Of a stretch of DNA of 64,000 bases, positions 28,113 to 38,889 are shown in pieces. This DNA is from Pseudomonas kribbensis (GTDB taxonomy: Bacteria > Pseudomonadota > Gammaproteobacteria > Pseudomonadales > Pseudomonadaceae). The stretch covers positions 5,684,501 to 5,748,500 of the forward strand of contig NZ_CP029608.1 of assembly GCF_003352185.1 (NCBI RefSeq). The letters run 5' to 3'. The position numbers and the translations under genes are program-made. Every line of letters starts with the position of its first letter. Position 1 is the stretch's first letter. Below the pieces are notes generated by a model, which was given only the letters and a program-made list of their open reading frames with translations, was not told the origin of the DNA and searched no databases.

Positions 28113-28993
28113 TGGCGACGTATGCCGTCGGCGACCTTCAGGGCTGCCTCGAACCGCTCAAGTGCCTGCTCAGGCAAGTCGCGTTCGACCCGGCAGTGGA
28201 CCGGTTGTGGCTGGTAGGCGACCTGGTCAACCGTGGCCCGCAATCACTGGAAACCCTGCGCTTTCTCTATGGCATGCGTGAGTCGCTGGTCTGCGTCCTC
28301 GGCAATCACGACCTGCACCTGCTGGCGGCGGCGAAAAACATCGAGCGCATGAAAAAGTCCGACACGCTGCGCGAGATTCTCGAAGCACCAGACTGCGCCG
28401 AACTGATGGAGTGGCTGCGCCAGCAGAAACTCATGCACTACGACGAGCAACGTGAAGTCGCCATGACCCACGCGGGCATCCCGCCGCAATGGTCCCTGCG
28501 CAAGGCCCTGAAGTACGCCGAAGAAGTCGAGACCGCCCTGCGCGACGACAACCTGCTCCCGGCCTTCCTCGACGGCATGTACGGCAACGAACCGGCGAAG
28601 TGGGACAGCGACCTAAAAGGCGTGGCCCGCCTGCGGGTCATCACCAACTACTTCACGCGCATGCGCTTCTGCACCGCCGAAGGCAAGCTCGACCTCAAGA
28701 GCAAGGAAGGTCTGGACACGGCGCCACCGGGCTACAAACCGTGGTTCCAGCACAAGGAACGCAAGACCCGTGGCCTGCGGATCATTTTCGGCCACTGGGC
28801 GGCGCTTGAGGGCGATGTCCACGAGCCCGGCATCTCCGCCCTCGACACCGGTTGTGTGTGGGGCGGCAGCCTGACCCTGATGAACGTCGACAGCTTTGAA
28901 CTGCTGTCGTGCAAATGCGACGAACACGGCGGTGTCCTGCCTCCCGTCGCACCACCGATCACCGAATCCTCGCCAGTCAGCGCCCCGCGTTAG
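28112..28993 (+). CDS. apaH: Symmetrical diadenosine tetraphosphatase ApaH
   Basis: A 293-residue metallophosphatase that cleaves Ap4A to two ADP and also acts on Np4-capped RNA. All family motifs are present: [38 protein letters not shown], and a C-terminal GHWAALEG and [11 protein letters not shown]. The C-terminus beyond about 270 is Pro/Ser-rich and variable. It is coupled to apaG. Confidence 0.96.
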   Translation: MATYAVGDLQGCLEPLKCLLRQVAFDPAVDRLWLVGDLVNRGPQSLETLRFLYGMRESLVCVLGNHDLHLLAAAKNIERMKKSDTLREILEAPDCAELMEWLRQQKLMHYDEQREVAMTHAGIPPQWSLRKALKYAEEVETALRDDNLLPAFLDGMYGNEPAKWDSDLKGVARLRVITNYFTRMRFCTAEGKLDLKSKEGLDTAPPGYKPWFQHKERKTRGLRIIFGHWAALEGDVHEPGISALDTGCVWGGSLTLMNVDSFELLSCKCDEHGGVLPPVAPPITESSPVSAPR

Positions 28994-29026
28994 ACTGCGT
29001 TTTCAGCCGAGCCACAGGAACCCGCC

Positions 29027-29356
29027 ATGAGCGAATTCAAACGAATCCCCCCGGAACAGGCCCAGGCCCTGCGCGAGCAAGGTGCCGTGGTCGTCGACGT
29101 CCGTGACCCAGCCACATTCGCGGCGCTGCACATCAGCGGCTCGAAGCATCTGGACAATCATTCCCTGCATGCCTTCATCCAGGGCGCCGACCTCGATGCC
29201 CCGACCGTCGTGGTCTGCTACCACGGCAATTCGAGCCAGGGTGCCGCGGCGTATCTCGTCAGCCAGGGCTTTTCCGACGTCTACAGCATGGACGGCGGCT
29301 TCGAGCTGTGGCGTACGACTTTTCCTTCGGAAACCGCGCAAGGCACCTCCGAATAA
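29027..29356 (+). CDS. glpE: Thiosulfate sulfurtransferase GlpE (single-domain rhodanese)
   Basis: A 109-residue single rhodanese domain that moves sulfane sulfur from thiosulfate to cyanide or thioredoxin. The active-site loop is [14 protein letters not shown], with Cys64 as persulfide carrier. The cytoplasmic GlpE length is exact. It follows apaH by 33 bases with an AGGAA ribosome site, and a 9-bp hairpin lies downstream. Confidence 0.94.
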   Translation: MSEFKRIPPEQAQALREQGAVVVDVRDPATFAALHISGSKHLDNHSLHAFIQGADLDAPTVVVCYHGNSSQGAAAYLVSQGFSDVYSMDGGFELWRTTFPSETAQGTSE

Positions 29357-29399
29357 TTTTTTTGTAACGTGCAAGCCCCGGCTCCCGTGGGCTCGCGCG

Positions 29400-29422
29400 G
29401 TGGCAGACGAACGGTCTGCCAC
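29400..29422. terminator. Perfect 9-bp hairpin after glpE
   Basis: GTGGCAGAC and GTCTGCCAC pair around the five-base loop GAACG, about 45 bases past glpE. The T-run is missing (AACTAATT follows), so termination efficiency is unclear. Confidence 0.5.
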
Positions 29423-29462
29423 AACTAATTACGTATCTCGCCTTTACCTCCCGAATTCCCAA

Positions 29463-29472
29463 CTATCCTTAA
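29463..29472 (+). promoter_or_regulatory. Candidate RpoS-type -10 element for prkA-yeaH-spoVR
   Basis: CTATCCTTAA matches the extended sigma-S -10 consensus CTATACTTAA at nine of ten positions. It lies about 190 bases before the prkA ATG, leaving a long leader that includes the palindrome GCCGGTACACCGGC. The orthologous E. coli genes yeaGH are known to be RpoS-dependent. Confidence 0.5.
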
Positions 29473-29653
29473 GCCCAGGCCATCCAAAACAGGGGAGAGC
29501 CGGTACACCGGCGCACGGGTCATCGGGAGTGACTTTCGCGGTTGTCGATCGCGGAAGGGTTCTGGGGGGTAAACAACAGCTGCCATCGCGGCTGCTTGCC
29601 AGCATCGACTGAGTGATCCGGCGTCGGCTCCACGTATCGAGCGAGGTGACGTC

Positions 29654-31576
29654 ATGAGTATCTTTAGCCACTTCCAACAACGCTTCGAGTCCACACGCCA
29701 GGAAGAATTCTCGCTGCAGGAATACCTGGAACTGTGCAAAAAGGATCGCAGCGCCTACGTTTCCGCCGCCGAGCGTCTGTTGATGGCTATCGGCGAACCG
29801 GAGCTGCTCGACACTTCGACCAATTCGAGGCTGTCGCGAATCTTTTCCAACAAGGTGATCCGCCGCTATCCGGCCTTTGAAGACTTCCACGGGATGGAAG
29901 AATGCATCGACCAGATCGTGTCGTATTTCCGCCATGCCGCCCAGGGTCTCGAGGAGAAGAAACAGATCCTCTACCTGCTCGGCCCCGTCGGTGGCGGTAA
30001 ATCGTCCCTGGCCGAGAAGCTGAAACAGCTCATGGAAAAAGTGCCCTTCTATGCCATCAAGGGCTCACCGGTATTCGAATCGCCACTGGGTCTGTTCAAC
30101 GCCACCGAAGATGGCGCGATCCTCGAAGAGGACTTCGGCATTCCACGCCGCTACCTGAACACCATCATGTCGCCATGGGCCACCAAGCGCCTGGCCGAAT
30201 TCGGTGGCGACATCAGCCAGTTCCGCGTGGTCAAGCTGTACCCCTCGATCCTCAACCAGATCGCCGTGGCCAAGACCGAACCGGGCGACGAGAACAACCA
30301 GGACATCTCCGCGCTGGTGGGCAAGGTCGATATCCGCAAGCTGGAAGAATTTCCGCAGAACGACGCCGATGCCTACAGCTATTCCGGTGCGCTGTGCCGG
30401 GCCAACCAGGGCCTGATGGAATTCGTCGAAATGTTCAAGGCACCGATCAAGGTGCTGCACCCTCTGCTGACCGCCACCCAGGAAGGCAACTACAACAGTA
30501 CCGAAGGCCTGGGCGCGATTCCGTTCACCGGGATCCTGCTGGCCCACTCCAACGAATCGGAGTGGCACACCTTCCGCAACAACAAGAACAACGAAGCCTT
30601 CATCGACCGGATCTACATCGTCAAAGTGCCGTACTGCCTGCGGGTCAGCGACGAAGTGAAGATCTACGACAAGCTGCTGTTCAACAGCTCCCTGGCCAAG
30701 GCCCATTGCGCGCCGGACACCCTGAAGATGCTGGCGCAGTTCACCGTACTGTCACGCCTGAAGGAGCCGGAAAACTCCAACATCTATTCCAAGATGCGTG
30801 TGTATGACGGCGAAAACCTCAAGGACACCGATCCGAAGGCCAAATCGATCCAGGAATACCGCGACGCGGCGGGCGTCGACGAAGGCATGAACGGCCTGTC
30901 GACCCGGTTTGCGTTCAAGATCCTGTCCAAGGTCTTCAACTTCGATCCGCACGAAATCGCCGCCAACCCGGTGCACCTGCTCTACGTGCTGGAACAGCAG
31001 ATCGAGCAGGAACAGTTCCAGGCCGAGACCCGCGAACGTTACCTGCGTTATCTGAAGGAGTACCTGGCGCCGCGTTATATCGAATTCATCGGCAAAGAGA
31101 TCCAGACCGCCTACCTCGAGTCCTACAGCGAGTACGGCCAGAACATCTTCGACCGCTACGTGCTGTACGCGGACTTCTGGATTCAGGATCAGGAGTATCG
31201 CGATCCGGAAACCGGCGAGATCCTCAACCGCGTCGCCCTCAACGAGGAACTGGAAAAGATCGAGAAACCGGCCGGCATCAGCAATCCGAAGGATTTCCGC
31301 AACGAAATCGTCAACTTCGTGTTGCGCGCCCGGGCCAACAACAACGGCAAGAACCCGACCTGGCTCAGCTACGAAAAACTGCGGGTGGTCATCGAGAAGA
31401 AAATGTTCTCGAACACCGAGGACCTGCTGCCGGTCATCAGCTTCAATGCCAAGGCCAGCAAAGAGGACCAACAGAAGCACAACGACTTCGTTACACGAAT
31501 GGTCGAACGCGGCTACACCGACAAACAGGTACGACTGCTCTCCGAGTGGTATCTGCGGGTCCGGAAATCGCAGTAA
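29654..31576 (+). CDS. prkA: PrkA-family serine protein kinase / AAA protein (YeaG)
   Basis: A 640-residue protein. The N-terminal two-thirds is an AAA-type ATPase with Walker A LGPVGGGKSSLAEKL near residue 115, and the C-terminal part is the PrkA domain. Family members are described as stress-linked kinases, and YeaG affects nitrogen-starvation and stationary-phase responses in enterics. It is first in the conserved trio prkA-yeaH-spoVR, with a probable RpoS promoter and long 5' leader. It is full length with no odd features. Confidence 0.95.
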   Translation: MSIFSHFQQRFESTRQEEFSLQEYLELCKKDRSAYVSAAERLLMAIGEPELLDTSTNSRLSRIFSNKVIRRYPAFEDFHGMEECIDQIVSYFRHAAQGLEEKKQILYLLGPVGGGKSSLAEKLKQLMEKVPFYAIKGSPVFESPLGLFNATEDGAILEEDFGIPRRYLNTIMSPWATKRLAEFGGDISQFRVVKLYPSILNQIAVAKTEPGDENNQDISALVGKVDIRKLEEFPQNDADAYSYSGALCRANQGLMEFVEMFKAPIKVLHPLLTATQEGNYNSTEGLGAIPFTGILLAHSNESEWHTFRNNKNNEAFIDRIYIVKVPYCLRVSDEVKIYDKLLFNSSLAKAHCAPDTLKMLAQFTVLSRLKEPENSNIYSKMRVYDGENLKDTDPKAKSIQEYRDAAGVDEGMNGLSTRFAFKILSKVFNFDPHEIAANPVHLLYVLEQQIEQEQFQAETRERYLRYLKEYLAPRYIEFIGKEIQTAYLESYSEYGQNIFDRYVLYADFWIQDQEYRDPETGEILNRVALNEELEKIEKPAGISNPKDFRNEIVNFVLRARANNNGKNPTWLSYEKLRVVIEKKMFSNTEDLLPVISFNAKASKEDQQKHNDFVTRMVERGYTDKQVRLLSEWYLRVRKSQ

Positions 31577-31577
31577 A

Positions 31578-31681
31578 GCAGCTGCAAGCTACAAGCTTCG
31601 AGCTGCAAGTAAAAAGCGCATGAGCCTGATGCCAGGGCATATGCCTGCACTTGCGGCTCGCAGCTCACTACTTGAAGCTGC
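31578..31681. repeat. Long imperfect inverted repeat between prkA and yeaH
   Basis: Two 33-base arms (31578-31610 and 31649-31681) match at 25 positions when one is inverted. They carry the motif GCAGCTGCAAGCT / GCTTGAAGCTGC-like, rich in AAGCT units, which recurs in Pseudomonas intergenic regions. The right arm ends just before the yeaH ribosome site, so the folded RNA could affect the prkA:yeaH expression ratio. Confidence 0.75.
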
Positions 31682-31695
31682 CCGGAGGGCCTCCT

Positions 31696-32967
31696 ATGAG
31701 CTATGTGATCGACCGACGTCTCAATGGCAAGAACAAGAGCACGGTGAACCGTCAGCGCTTCCTGCGACGTTACCGTGACCACATCAAGAAGGCTGTCGAA
31801 GAGGCGGTCAGCCGGCGCTCCATCACCGACATGGAGCACGGCGAGCAGATCAGCATCCCCGGTCGCGACATCGACGAGCCGGTGCTTCACCATGGTCGCG
31901 GCGGCAAGCAGACGGTGGTTCATCCCGGCAACAAGGAATTTACCGCCGGCGAACACATCGCCCGCCCACCGGGAGGCGGCGGAGGCCGTGGGCCGGGCAA
32001 GGCCGGCAACTCCGGCGAAGGCATGGACGAATTCGTCTTCCAGATCACCCAGGAAGAGTTCCTCGAGTTCATGTTCGAGGACCTCGAACTGCCGAACCTG
32101 GTCAAACGCAACCTGACCGGTACCGATACCTTCAAGACTGTTCGCGCCGGGATCAGCAACGAGGGCAACCCGTCCCGGATCAACATCATCCGTACCCTGC
32201 GCTCGGCCCATGCCCGGCGAATCGCGCTGTCCGGCAGCAGCCGCGCCAAGCTGCGCGAGGCCAAGGAAGAACTGGCACGCCTGAAACGCGAAGAACCGGA
32301 TAATTTCGGCGACATTCAGAACCTGGAGGCGGAAATCGAGAAACTCAGTGCGCGCATTCATCGCGTGCCCTTCCTCGACACCTTCGACCTCAAGTACAAC
32401 CTGCTGATCAAGCAGCCGAACCCCAGTTCCAAGGCCGTGATGTTCTGCCTGATGGACGTTTCCGGCTCCATGACCCAGGCGACCAAGGACATCGCCAAAC
32501 GCTTTTTCATCCTGCTGTACCTGTTCCTGAAGCGGAACTACGACAAGATCGACGTCGTGTTCATCCGCCACCACACCAGCGCCCGGGAAGTGGACGAAGA
32601 AGAGTTTTTCTACTCGCGGGAAACCGGCGGCACCATCGTATCCAGCGCCCTGAAACTGATGCAGGAGATCATGGCCGAGCGCTACCCGAGCAACGAATGG
32701 AACATCTACGCCGCCCAGGCCTCCGACGGCGACAACTGGAACGATGACTCGCCGATCTGCCGCGACATCCTGATCAACCAGATCATGCCGTTCGTGCAGT
32801 ACTACACTTACGTAGAGATCACCCCGCGCGAACATCAGGCCCTGTGGTACGAGTACGAACGCATCGCCGAAGCCTTTTCCGACACTTTTGCCCAGCAGCA
32901 GCTGGTCTCGGCCGGAGATATCTATCCGGTCTTCCGTGAACTCTTCCAGCGCAGGTTAGTGACATGA
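31696..32967 (+). CDS. yeaH: YeaH/YhbH family protein (DUF444, VWA-like)
   Basis: A 423-residue DUF444 protein. The C-terminal half holds a von Willebrand A-like domain with MIDAS motif [13 protein letters not shown] near residue 255. A Gly-rich stretch ([20 protein letters not shown]) lies before it. The ATG at 31696, behind a GGAGG, is preferred; the frame is open 15 codons upstream through the repeat. It is always found with prkA and spoVR, and a joint stress role is inferred. Confidence 0.94.
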   Translation: MSYVIDRRLNGKNKSTVNRQRFLRRYRDHIKKAVEEAVSRRSITDMEHGEQISIPGRDIDEPVLHHGRGGKQTVVHPGNKEFTAGEHIARPPGGGGGRGPGKAGNSGEGMDEFVFQITQEEFLEFMFEDLELPNLVKRNLTGTDTFKTVRAGISNEGNPSRINIIRTLRSAHARRIALSGSSRAKLREAKEELARLKREEPDNFGDIQNLEAEIEKLSARIHRVPFLDTFDLKYNLLIKQPNPSSKAVMFCLMDVSGSMTQATKDIAKRFFILLYLFLKRNYDKIDVVFIRHHTSAREVDEEEFFYSRETGGTIVSSALKLMQEIMAERYPSNEWNIYAAQASDGDNWNDDSPICRDILINQIMPFVQYYTYVEITPREHQALWYEYERIAEAFSDTFAQQQLVSAGDIYPVFRELFQRRLVT

Positions 32968-34526
32968 CCGCCAAAGAGCAGAAGCGCCAACCCATTTCCA
33001 CCGGCTCCGAATGGACATTCGAGCTGATCCAGACCTACGACCGCGAAATTGCCCGGATCGCGGCCGGGTACGCCCTGGACACCTATCCCAACCAGATCGA
33101 AGTGATCACCGCCGAACAGATGATGGACGCCTACGCCTCGGTCGGCATGCCACTGGGCTATCACCACTGGTCCTACGGCAAACACTTCCTCAGCACCGAG
33201 AAATCCTACAGTCGCGGGCAGATGGGGCTGGCCTACGAGATCGTGATCAACTCCGACCCATGCATCGCGTATCTGATGGAGGAGAACACCATCTGCATGC
33301 AGGCACTGGTGGTGGCCCATGCCTGTTATGGCCACAACAGTTTCTTCAAGGGCAACTACCTGTTCCGCACCTGGACCGATGCCAGTTCGATCATCGACTA
33401 CCTGGTGTTCGCCAAGCAGTACATCATGCAGTGCGAGGAGCGCCACGGGATCGACGCGGTCGAGGACCTGCTCGACTCCTGCCATGCGTTGATGAACTAC
33501 GGCGTCGACCGCTACAAACGCCCGTATCCGATTTCCGCCGAGGAAGAGCGGCGCCGGCAGAAGGATCGCGAAGAACACCTGCAGAAGCAGATCAACGACC
33601 TGTGGCGCACCATTCCCAAAGGCGCGGACAAGTTCAGCGACAAGGACAACGCACGGTTCCCGGCCGAACCTCAGGAAAACATCCTGTACTTCATCGAGAA
33701 ACACGCACCGTTGCTGGAGCCGTGGCAACGGGAAATCGTGCGCATCGTGCGCAAGATCGCCCAGTATTTCTATCCACAGCGCCAGACCCAGGTGATGAAC
33801 GAGGGCTGGGCGACTTTCTGGCACTACACGCTGATGAACGACCTTTACGACGAGGGTCTGGTCACCGACGGTTTCATGATGGAGTTCCTGACGTCTCACA
33901 CCAGCGTGGTGTTCCAGCCGGGTTTCGACAGCCCCTACTACAACGGCATCAACCCTTACGCACTGGGCTTTGCCATGTACCGCGACATTCGGCGCATGTG
34001 TGAAGAGCCCACGGAGGAAGACCGTCGCTGGTTCCCGGAAATCGCCGGCAGCGACTGGCTGTCGACCATCAAGTTCGCCATGAGCAGCTTCAAGGACGAG
34101 AGTTTCATCCTGCAGTACCTGTCGCCGAAGGTGATCCGTGACCTGAAACTGTTCAGCATCCTCGATGACGACCAGAAAGATGATCTATTGGTGCCAGCCA
34201 TCCATGACGAGGGCGGCTACCGGATCATCCGTGAGACCCTGGCCGCGCAGTACAACCTGGGCAATCGTGAACCGAACGTGCAGATCTACAGCATCGACCG
34301 GCGCGGCGACCGTTCTCTGACCCTGCGTCACCAGCAGCACGACCGCAAACCGCTGGGCGACTCCACCGACGAGGTACTCAAGCATCTGCACCGGTTATGG
34401 GGTTTCGACATTCATCTGGAAACCCTGCAGGGCGACCAGATCATGAAAACCCACCATGTGCCGCCCCGCAGCGAACACGGCGAGGGGGATTACGGTCGGC
34501 TCGATCTGGCCGTCATTCATCTTTGA
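32964..34526 (+). CDS. ycgB: SpoVR family protein (YcgB)
   Basis: A 520-residue SpoVR-domain protein, overlapping yeaH by four bases. Conserved segments are [16 protein letters not shown] near the N-terminus, [32 protein letters not shown] and [15 protein letters not shown]. The His/Glu-rich segments suggest a metal site but no reaction is established. The family is named for a Bacillus sporulation gene, although this organism does not sporulate. Third gene of the prkA trio. Confidence 0.94.
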   Translation: MTAKEQKRQPISTGSEWTFELIQTYDREIARIAAGYALDTYPNQIEVITAEQMMDAYASVGMPLGYHHWSYGKHFLSTEKSYSRGQMGLAYEIVINSDPCIAYLMEENTICMQALVVAHACYGHNSFFKGNYLFRTWTDASSIIDYLVFAKQYIMQCEERHGIDAVEDLLDSCHALMNYGVDRYKRPYPISAEEERRRQKDREEHLQKQINDLWRTIPKGADKFSDKDNARFPAEPQENILYFIEKHAPLLEPWQREIVRIVRKIAQYFYPQRQTQVMNEGWATFWHYTLMNDLYDEGLVTDGFMMEFLTSHTSVVFQPGFDSPYYNGINPYALGFAMYRDIRRMCEEPTEEDRRWFPEIAGSDWLSTIKFAMSSFKDESFILQYLSPKVIRDLKLFSILDDDQKDDLLVPAIHDEGGYRIIRETLAAQYNLGNREPNVQIYSIDRRGDRSLTLRHQQHDRKPLGDSTDEVLKHLHRLWGFDIHLETLQGDQIMKTHHVPPRSEHGEGDYGRLDLAVIHL

Positions 34527-34589
34527 TCCCGTTCTGGCCTCCGAAAGTCCGGCGCAAGGGTTATCCTGTCGGGCCAACGGAGGTTTTTT

Positions 34590-35819
34590 ATGCAGATTTA
34601 CAAGGTCGGCGGTGCAGTACGTGATCGCCTGCTGGGCAAACCGGTCACCGATATCGATTGGGTGGTGGTCGGCGCCACCGCAGAAGAAATGCTCGCCAAA
34701 GGGTTTCGCCCGGTCGGTGCGGATTTCCCTGTGTTTCTTCACCCGAAAAGCGGCGAGGAGTACGCCCTCGCCCGCACCGAACGCAAGAGCGGTCGCGGTT
34801 ATGGCGGGTTCACCTTTCACGCCAGCCCCGAGGTCACGCTTGAAGAAGATCTGATCCGTCGCGACCTCACGATCAACGCCATGGCCGAGGACGATCAGCA
34901 AAACCTGACCGACCCTTATCACGGCCAGCGTGATCTCGAAGACCGGATTCTGCGTCACGTTTCCCCCGCTTTCGCCGAAGATCCCCTGCGAGTCCTGCGT
35001 GTTGCCCGCTTCGCGGCTCGTTACGCAGAACTCGGCTTCAAGGTTGCCCCCGAGACCCTTGAGTTGATGCGCCAGCTCAGCGAATCCGGTGAACTGGAGG
35101 CCCTGACCGCCGAACGCAGCTGGAAAGAGATTTCCCGCGCACTGATGGAAAGTCAGCCGCAGGTGTTCATTCAGGTACTGCGTGACTGTGGCGCACTGAA
35201 AGTGCTGATGCCGGAGGTCGACGCCCTGTTCGGCGTACCGCAACCGGAAGTCCATCACCCGGAAATCGACAGCGGCATTCACACACTGAGCGTGCTTGAG
35301 CAAGCCGCCCTGCACCAACAACCATTGACGGTGCGCTGGGCCTGCCTGCTGCACGACCTCGGCAAGGGCCTGACCCCGGAAGAGGAATGGCCACGGCACA
35401 TTGCCCACGAGCACAAGGGCCTGAAGCTGATCAAAGCGGTCAACGAACGCTTCAAGGCACCGAAGGACTGTCAGGAACTGGCCCTGCTGGTCGGCCAGTA
35501 TCACACCCACGGCCATCGCGCTCTGGAGCTGAAGGCGTCGACCTTGCTGGAATTGCTGCAGAGCTTTGATGTTTATCGCCGACCGCAGCGCTTCGAAGAA
35601 TTTATCGTCGCATGCGAGATGGATGCCCGAGGCCGCAAAGGACTTGAGCAGCGCAGTTATCCGCAGGCCGATTACCTGCGCGGTGCAGCCAACGCTGCTC
35701 GGGGCGTTGCGGTACAGCCGCTGCTGGAGAAAGGTTTCAAGGGCCCGGAACTGGGCGAAGCGCTCAAGCGTGAACGGCTCAAGGCATTGAAGGCTTACAA
35801 GGAATCAGCGTCGTCCTGA
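34590..35819 (+). CDS. cca: CCA-adding enzyme (tRNA nucleotidyltransferase) with HD domain
   Basis: A 409-residue class II tRNA nucleotidyltransferase that builds or repairs the 3' CCA end. The N-terminus [25 protein letters not shown] contains the G-rich loop and the catalytic DxD. The template-like segment is [12 protein letters not shown] (R residues reading ATP/CTP). The HD domain is at about 225-330 ([14 protein letters not shown]) and gives 2',3'-phosphatase/phosphodiesterase activity. GGAGG lies before the ATG. Confidence 0.95.
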   Translation: MQIYKVGGAVRDRLLGKPVTDIDWVVVGATAEEMLAKGFRPVGADFPVFLHPKSGEEYALARTERKSGRGYGGFTFHASPEVTLEEDLIRRDLTINAMAEDDQQNLTDPYHGQRDLEDRILRHVSPAFAEDPLRVLRVARFAARYAELGFKVAPETLELMRQLSESGELEALTAERSWKEISRALMESQPQVFIQVLRDCGALKVLMPEVDALFGVPQPEVHHPEIDSGIHTLSVLEQAALHQQPLTVRWACLLHDLGKGLTPEEEWPRHIAHEHKGLKLIKAVNERFKAPKDCQELALLVGQYHTHGHRALELKASTLLELLQSFDVYRRPQRFEEFIVACEMDARGRKGLEQRSYPQADYLRGAANAARGVAVQPLLEKGFKGPELGEALKRERLKALKAYKESASS

Positions 35820-35825
35820 GAACAT

Positions 35826-35860
35826 CTGACGCCATCGCGAACCGGTCGCGATGGCGTCAG
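35826..35860. terminator. Perfect 15-bp hairpin between convergent cca and folK
   Basis: CTGACGCCATCGCGA and TCGCGATGGCGTCAG pair with loop ACCGG, exactly filling the gap between the cca and folK stops. No T-run is present. The stem is strong enough to block or process read-through in both directions. Confidence 0.65.
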
Positions 35861-36382
35861 TCAGTTCAACAGATCTGGAGGCGTGAGCTGAATACCACGC
35901 CATTCAAACCCGACCGGTGCCAGCACCTGATCGATCTGCGCCTCGGACCACAGCGTGGCAAAGCTTTTTCCCACACCTGGATGTACCCGATCCGGCGCAA
36001 TCAGCGACAACGGCCACAACACGAAGGCATTTTTCAGAATCTCGGCCCGGGGCAGGATCAGCCCGTCGAAATTGCCTGCCAACTCTCCGTACAGCAAGAC
36101 GTCGATATCCAGCGGCAATCCCTTGCGATCCGGGGCATAACGACCGTTATCCGCCTCGATGAATTTCAGCCGCCGATCCAGCTCCATCAGCGGCAGATCG
36201 GTGTAGGCCGACACCACGAAATTGAAGAACGGGCCGCTCTTGATCCCCACCGGCTGGCTTTCGAACACCGCCGAGCAGCGGATATCCACCAGGAAACCGG
36301 CCAAGGCATCCAGACCGGCTCGCAAATGAGTTTCGCGCTCGATATTGCTACCGAGCCCGAGGTAGACCTGAGTCAGCGACAT
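35861..36382 (-). CDS. folK: 2-amino-4-hydroxy-6-hydroxymethyldihydropteridine pyrophosphokinase FolK
   Basis: The 173-residue enzyme transfers pyrophosphate from ATP to the pterin in folate synthesis. Conserved parts are VYLGLGSNIERE, SAVFESQPVG, and RKGLPLDIDVLLYG (the PLDID metal motif with HPPK Asp residues). Its start lies inside the folB end (ten-base overlap), giving a folB-folK couple. Confidence 0.93.
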   Translation of the reverse strand: MSLTQVYLGLGSNIERETHLRAGLDALAGFLVDIRCSAVFESQPVGIKSGPFFNFVVSAYTDLPLMELDRRLKFIEADNGRYAPDRKGLPLDIDVLLYGELAGNFDGLILPRAEILKNAFVLWPLSLIAPDRVHPGVGKSFATLWSEAQIDQVLAPVGFEWRGIQLTPPDLLN

Positions 36383-36729
36383 CCGCGCTCGATCTCCACA
36401 CCGACACCACCCTTGGCGGCCGGAACCGCGCCAGGCTTGGTCAGCTTCAGGCGCACCCAGGTGATCTTGAATTCAGCCATCAGCACTTCGACCAGACGCT
36501 CGGCGAAGGTCTCGACCAGCTGGAACTGTGCCTGCTCGGCAAAGGCCTGGATCCGCGTGGAAACGCTGGCGTAATCGAGTGCCAGGGTCAGGTCGTCACC
36601 GGCAGCAGCCGGACGATTGTCCCAGGCGAAGCTCAGATCAAGACGTAGACACTGTCGGATGCCGCGCTCCCAGTCGTAGGCACCGATCACGGTGTCGACT
36701 TCCAGGCCCTCGATAAACACTCTGTCCAA
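36373..36729 (-). CDS. folB: Dihydroneopterin aldolase FolB
   Basis: A 118-residue dihydroneopterin aldolase/epimerase. The N-terminus is [22 protein letters not shown], with the catalytic Glu in that segment, and [13 protein letters not shown] follows. The start chosen is the TTG at 36729, because GGAGAG lies eight bases before it; a TTG eight codons earlier has the ribosome site inside its own frame. Two TTG starts and no ATG make the N-terminus approximate. It is divergent from plsY. Confidence 0.93.
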   Translation of the reverse strand: MDRVFIEGLEVDTVIGAYDWERGIRQCLRLDLSFAWDNRPAAAGDDLTLALDYASVSTRIQAFAEQAQFQLVETFAERLVEVLMAEFKITWVRLKLTKPGAVPAAKGGVGVEIERGCR

Positions 36730-36803
36730 GCACTTCTCTCCGCTGCACGACAAGGGCGCAATGCGCCGTTAGAATCAGGGCGTCCTCGCCCGGAATAGTT
36801 AGC

Positions 36804-37373
36804 ATGTTTTGGTTACTGGCGATTCTCGCCTACCTGCTCGGCTCGCTGTCCTTCGCCATTTTGCTCAGCCGCCTGACCGGAAATCCGGATCCGCGAATGA
36901 GTGGCTCGGGTAATGCCGGTGCCACCAACATGCTGCGCCTGGCCGGTCGCAAACTCGCGATCCTGACCCTGCTGGGTGATCTGTGCAAAGGCCTGCTGCC
37001 GGTACTGATCGCTTCGGCGGCAGGCCTGTCGCTGCAGGATCAGGCATGGATCGGCGTCTGCGCCGTGATCGGTCACCTGTTCCCGCTGTACTTCCGTTTC
37101 CGCGGCGGCAAGGGCGTCGCCACGGCGGCCGGCATGCTGCTGGGTCTGTATCCGCCCGCCGCACTGCTGGCGGTGTGCGCCTGGCTGCTGACGTTCTACC
37201 TGACCCGCACCAGCTCGCTGGCAGCATTGATCGCAACGCCCCTGACCCTGCCATTGCTGGCCTGGCAGGAACCGGAAGCGCTGTTGCCGATGAGCACGCT
37301 CACGCTGCTGATCGTGTGGCGCCACCGGGGCAATCTACGTGACCTGTTTGCCGGGCGCGAACGGCATTTTTAA
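36804..37373 (+). CDS. plsY: Glycerol-3-phosphate acyltransferase PlsY
   Basis: A 189-residue integral membrane acyltransferase that transfers acyl from acyl-phosphate to glycerol 3-phosphate, the first step of phospholipid synthesis. Cytoplasmic motifs are [17 protein letters not shown] (motif 1) and [16 protein letters not shown] (motif 2), between about five membrane helices. Length is standard. It is convergent with tsaD. Confidence 0.94.
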   Translation: MFWLLAILAYLLGSLSFAILLSRLTGNPDPRMSGSGNAGATNMLRLAGRKLAILTLLGDLCKGLLPVLIASAAGLSLQDQAWIGVCAVIGHLFPLYFRFRGGKGVATAAGMLLGLYPPAALLAVCAWLLTFYLTRTSSLAALIATPLTLPLLAWQEPEALLPMSTLTLLIVWRHRGNLRDLFAGRERHF

Positions 37374-37396
37374 ATACCGTACGTGAGCACCGTTCA

Positions 37397-38422
37397 TCAC
37401 AGCGCCGACAACTGCTCCATCGGCCAGCGTGCCTGCACGCTGATCGCCAGGCTTTCCTGCTGACCGGCCTGCAAACGTTGGCAACCAGCAAACGCAATCA
37501 TTGCACCATTGTCGGTGCAGAACTCGGGACGGGCATAGAACACATCACCCTTCATGTCGCCGAGCATTTTCTCCAGTGAAACCCGCAATGCCTTGTTGGC
37601 GCTGACGCCACCGGCGATCACCAGACGCTTCATGCCGGCCTGCTTCAACGCACGCTTGCACTTGATGGTCAAAGTCTCCACCACGGCCTGCTGGAACGCC
37701 AGCGCGATGTCGCAACGGGCTTGCTCGCTGTCGTCCCCGGCGCTGACGCACTGCTGCCAAGTGTTGAGAGCAAAAGTCTTCAAGCCGCTGAAGCTGAAAT
37801 CCAGGCCCGGGCGATCGCACATCGGACGCGGGAAGGTGAAACGTCCTGCAACCCCCTTCTCTGCCAGTTTGGCGATTTCAGGACCACCCGGATAATTGAG
37901 GCCCATCATCTTCGCGGTCTTGTCGAAAGCTTCGCCTGCTGCGTCATCGAGTGTTTCGCCCAGCAGGCTGTATTGGCCGATGCCATCAACCTGAACCAGC
38001 TGTGTATGACCACCGGAGACCAACAAAGCGACGAACGGAAACTCCGGCGGTTTTGGCTCCAGCATCGGCGCCAGCAAGTGGCCTTCCATGTGGTGCACGC
38101 CAAGGGCCGGAATGCCCCAGGCAAACGCCAGCGCCTGAGCACACGAAGCGCCCACCAGCAAAGCGCCGACAAGGCCAGGACCCGCGGTGTAGGCGATGGC
38201 GTCGATCTCGGTCGGCACGCAGTCAGCCTCCGCCAACACCTGACGGATCAAGGGCAGCATGCGCTTGACGTGATCGCGGGAGGCGAGCTCCGGCACCACA
38301 CCGCCGTAGACGCGGTGCAGGTCGATCTGGCTGAACAGTGCGTCGGCCAGCAGGCCCCGCTCACTGTCGTATAAAGCGACGCCGGTTTCGTCGCAAGAGG
38401 TTTCTAATCCCAGTACTAGCAT
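37397..38422 (-). CDS. tsaD: tRNA N6-threonylcarbamoyltransferase TsaD
   Basis: A 341-residue ASKHA-fold protein that transfers threonylcarbamoyl to A37 of ANN-decoding tRNAs, with TsaB/E. The metal-binding HMEGH is in [14 protein letters not shown] near residue 110, with [14 protein letters not shown] at the N-terminus, and [17 protein letters not shown] and [10 protein letters not shown] later. It is divergent from rpsU in the order tsaD / rpsU-dnaG-rpoD. Confidence 0.96.
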   Translation of the reverse strand: MLVLGLETSCDETGVALYDSERGLLADALFSQIDLHRVYGGVVPELASRDHVKRMLPLIRQVLAEADCVPTEIDAIAYTAGPGLVGALLVGASCAQALAFAWGIPALGVHHMEGHLLAPMLEPKPPEFPFVALLVSGGHTQLVQVDGIGQYSLLGETLDDAAGEAFDKTAKMMGLNYPGGPEIAKLAEKGVAGRFTFPRPMCDRPGLDFSFSGLKTFALNTWQQCVSAGDDSEQARCDIALAFQQAVVETLTIKCKRALKQAGMKRLVIAGGVSANKALRVSLEKMLGDMKGDVFYARPEFCTDNGAMIAFAGCQRLQAGQQESLAISVQARWPMEQLSAL

Positions 38423-38621
38423 GGGTTTGCGCCTTGTTTAGGCTGAATTCGAAGGCGCGCATAATAGTCGCCACTGGATGCCCCGACCAGCGGTTTTCGA
38501 TCAGAGGCTTTGCATTCCGAGCGTTGAGGGGTTAACATCCGCAACCCTTAAAAACTGACGTCTTCAAGTGCTCTTTTGCCGCGAGGATGTTGACCCCGGT
38601 AATGAATGAAGGTAGCTCTGG

Positions 38622-38837
38622 ATGCCAGCCGTCAAAGTTAAAGAGAACGAACCCTTCGACGTAGCTCTGCGTCGTTTCAAGCGCTCCTGCGAAAAAGCCG
38701 GTGTACTGGCTGAAGTTCGTAGCCGCGAATTTTACGAGAAGCCAACTTCCGAGCGTAAGCGCAAGGCAGCAGCCGCTGTTAAGCGTCACGCCAAGAAAGT
38801 TCAGCGCGAACAGCGCCGCGCCGTTCGTCTGTACTAA
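38622..38837 (+). CDS. rpsU: 30S ribosomal protein S21
   Basis: Standard 71-residue S21, a basic protein ([21 protein letters not shown]) that binds near the 3' end of 16S rRNA and helps initiation. It is the first gene of the macromolecular-synthesis cluster rpsU-dnaG-rpoD. A hairpin follows 30 bases downstream. Confidence 0.97.
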
Positions 38838-38866
38838 TACACAGACGATCGTAGCAAGCTTCTGCC

Positions 38867-38889
38867 AAGCCCGGCCCTCAGCCGGGCTT
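38867..38889 (+). terminator. Hairpin after rpsU, probable partial terminator
   Basis: AAGCCCGGC and GCCGGGCTT pair with the five-base loop CCTCA; only TTATGG follows, so the U-run is weak. In E. coli a terminator between rpsU and dnaG makes S21 far more abundant than primase; the same role is inferred here. Confidence 0.6.
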
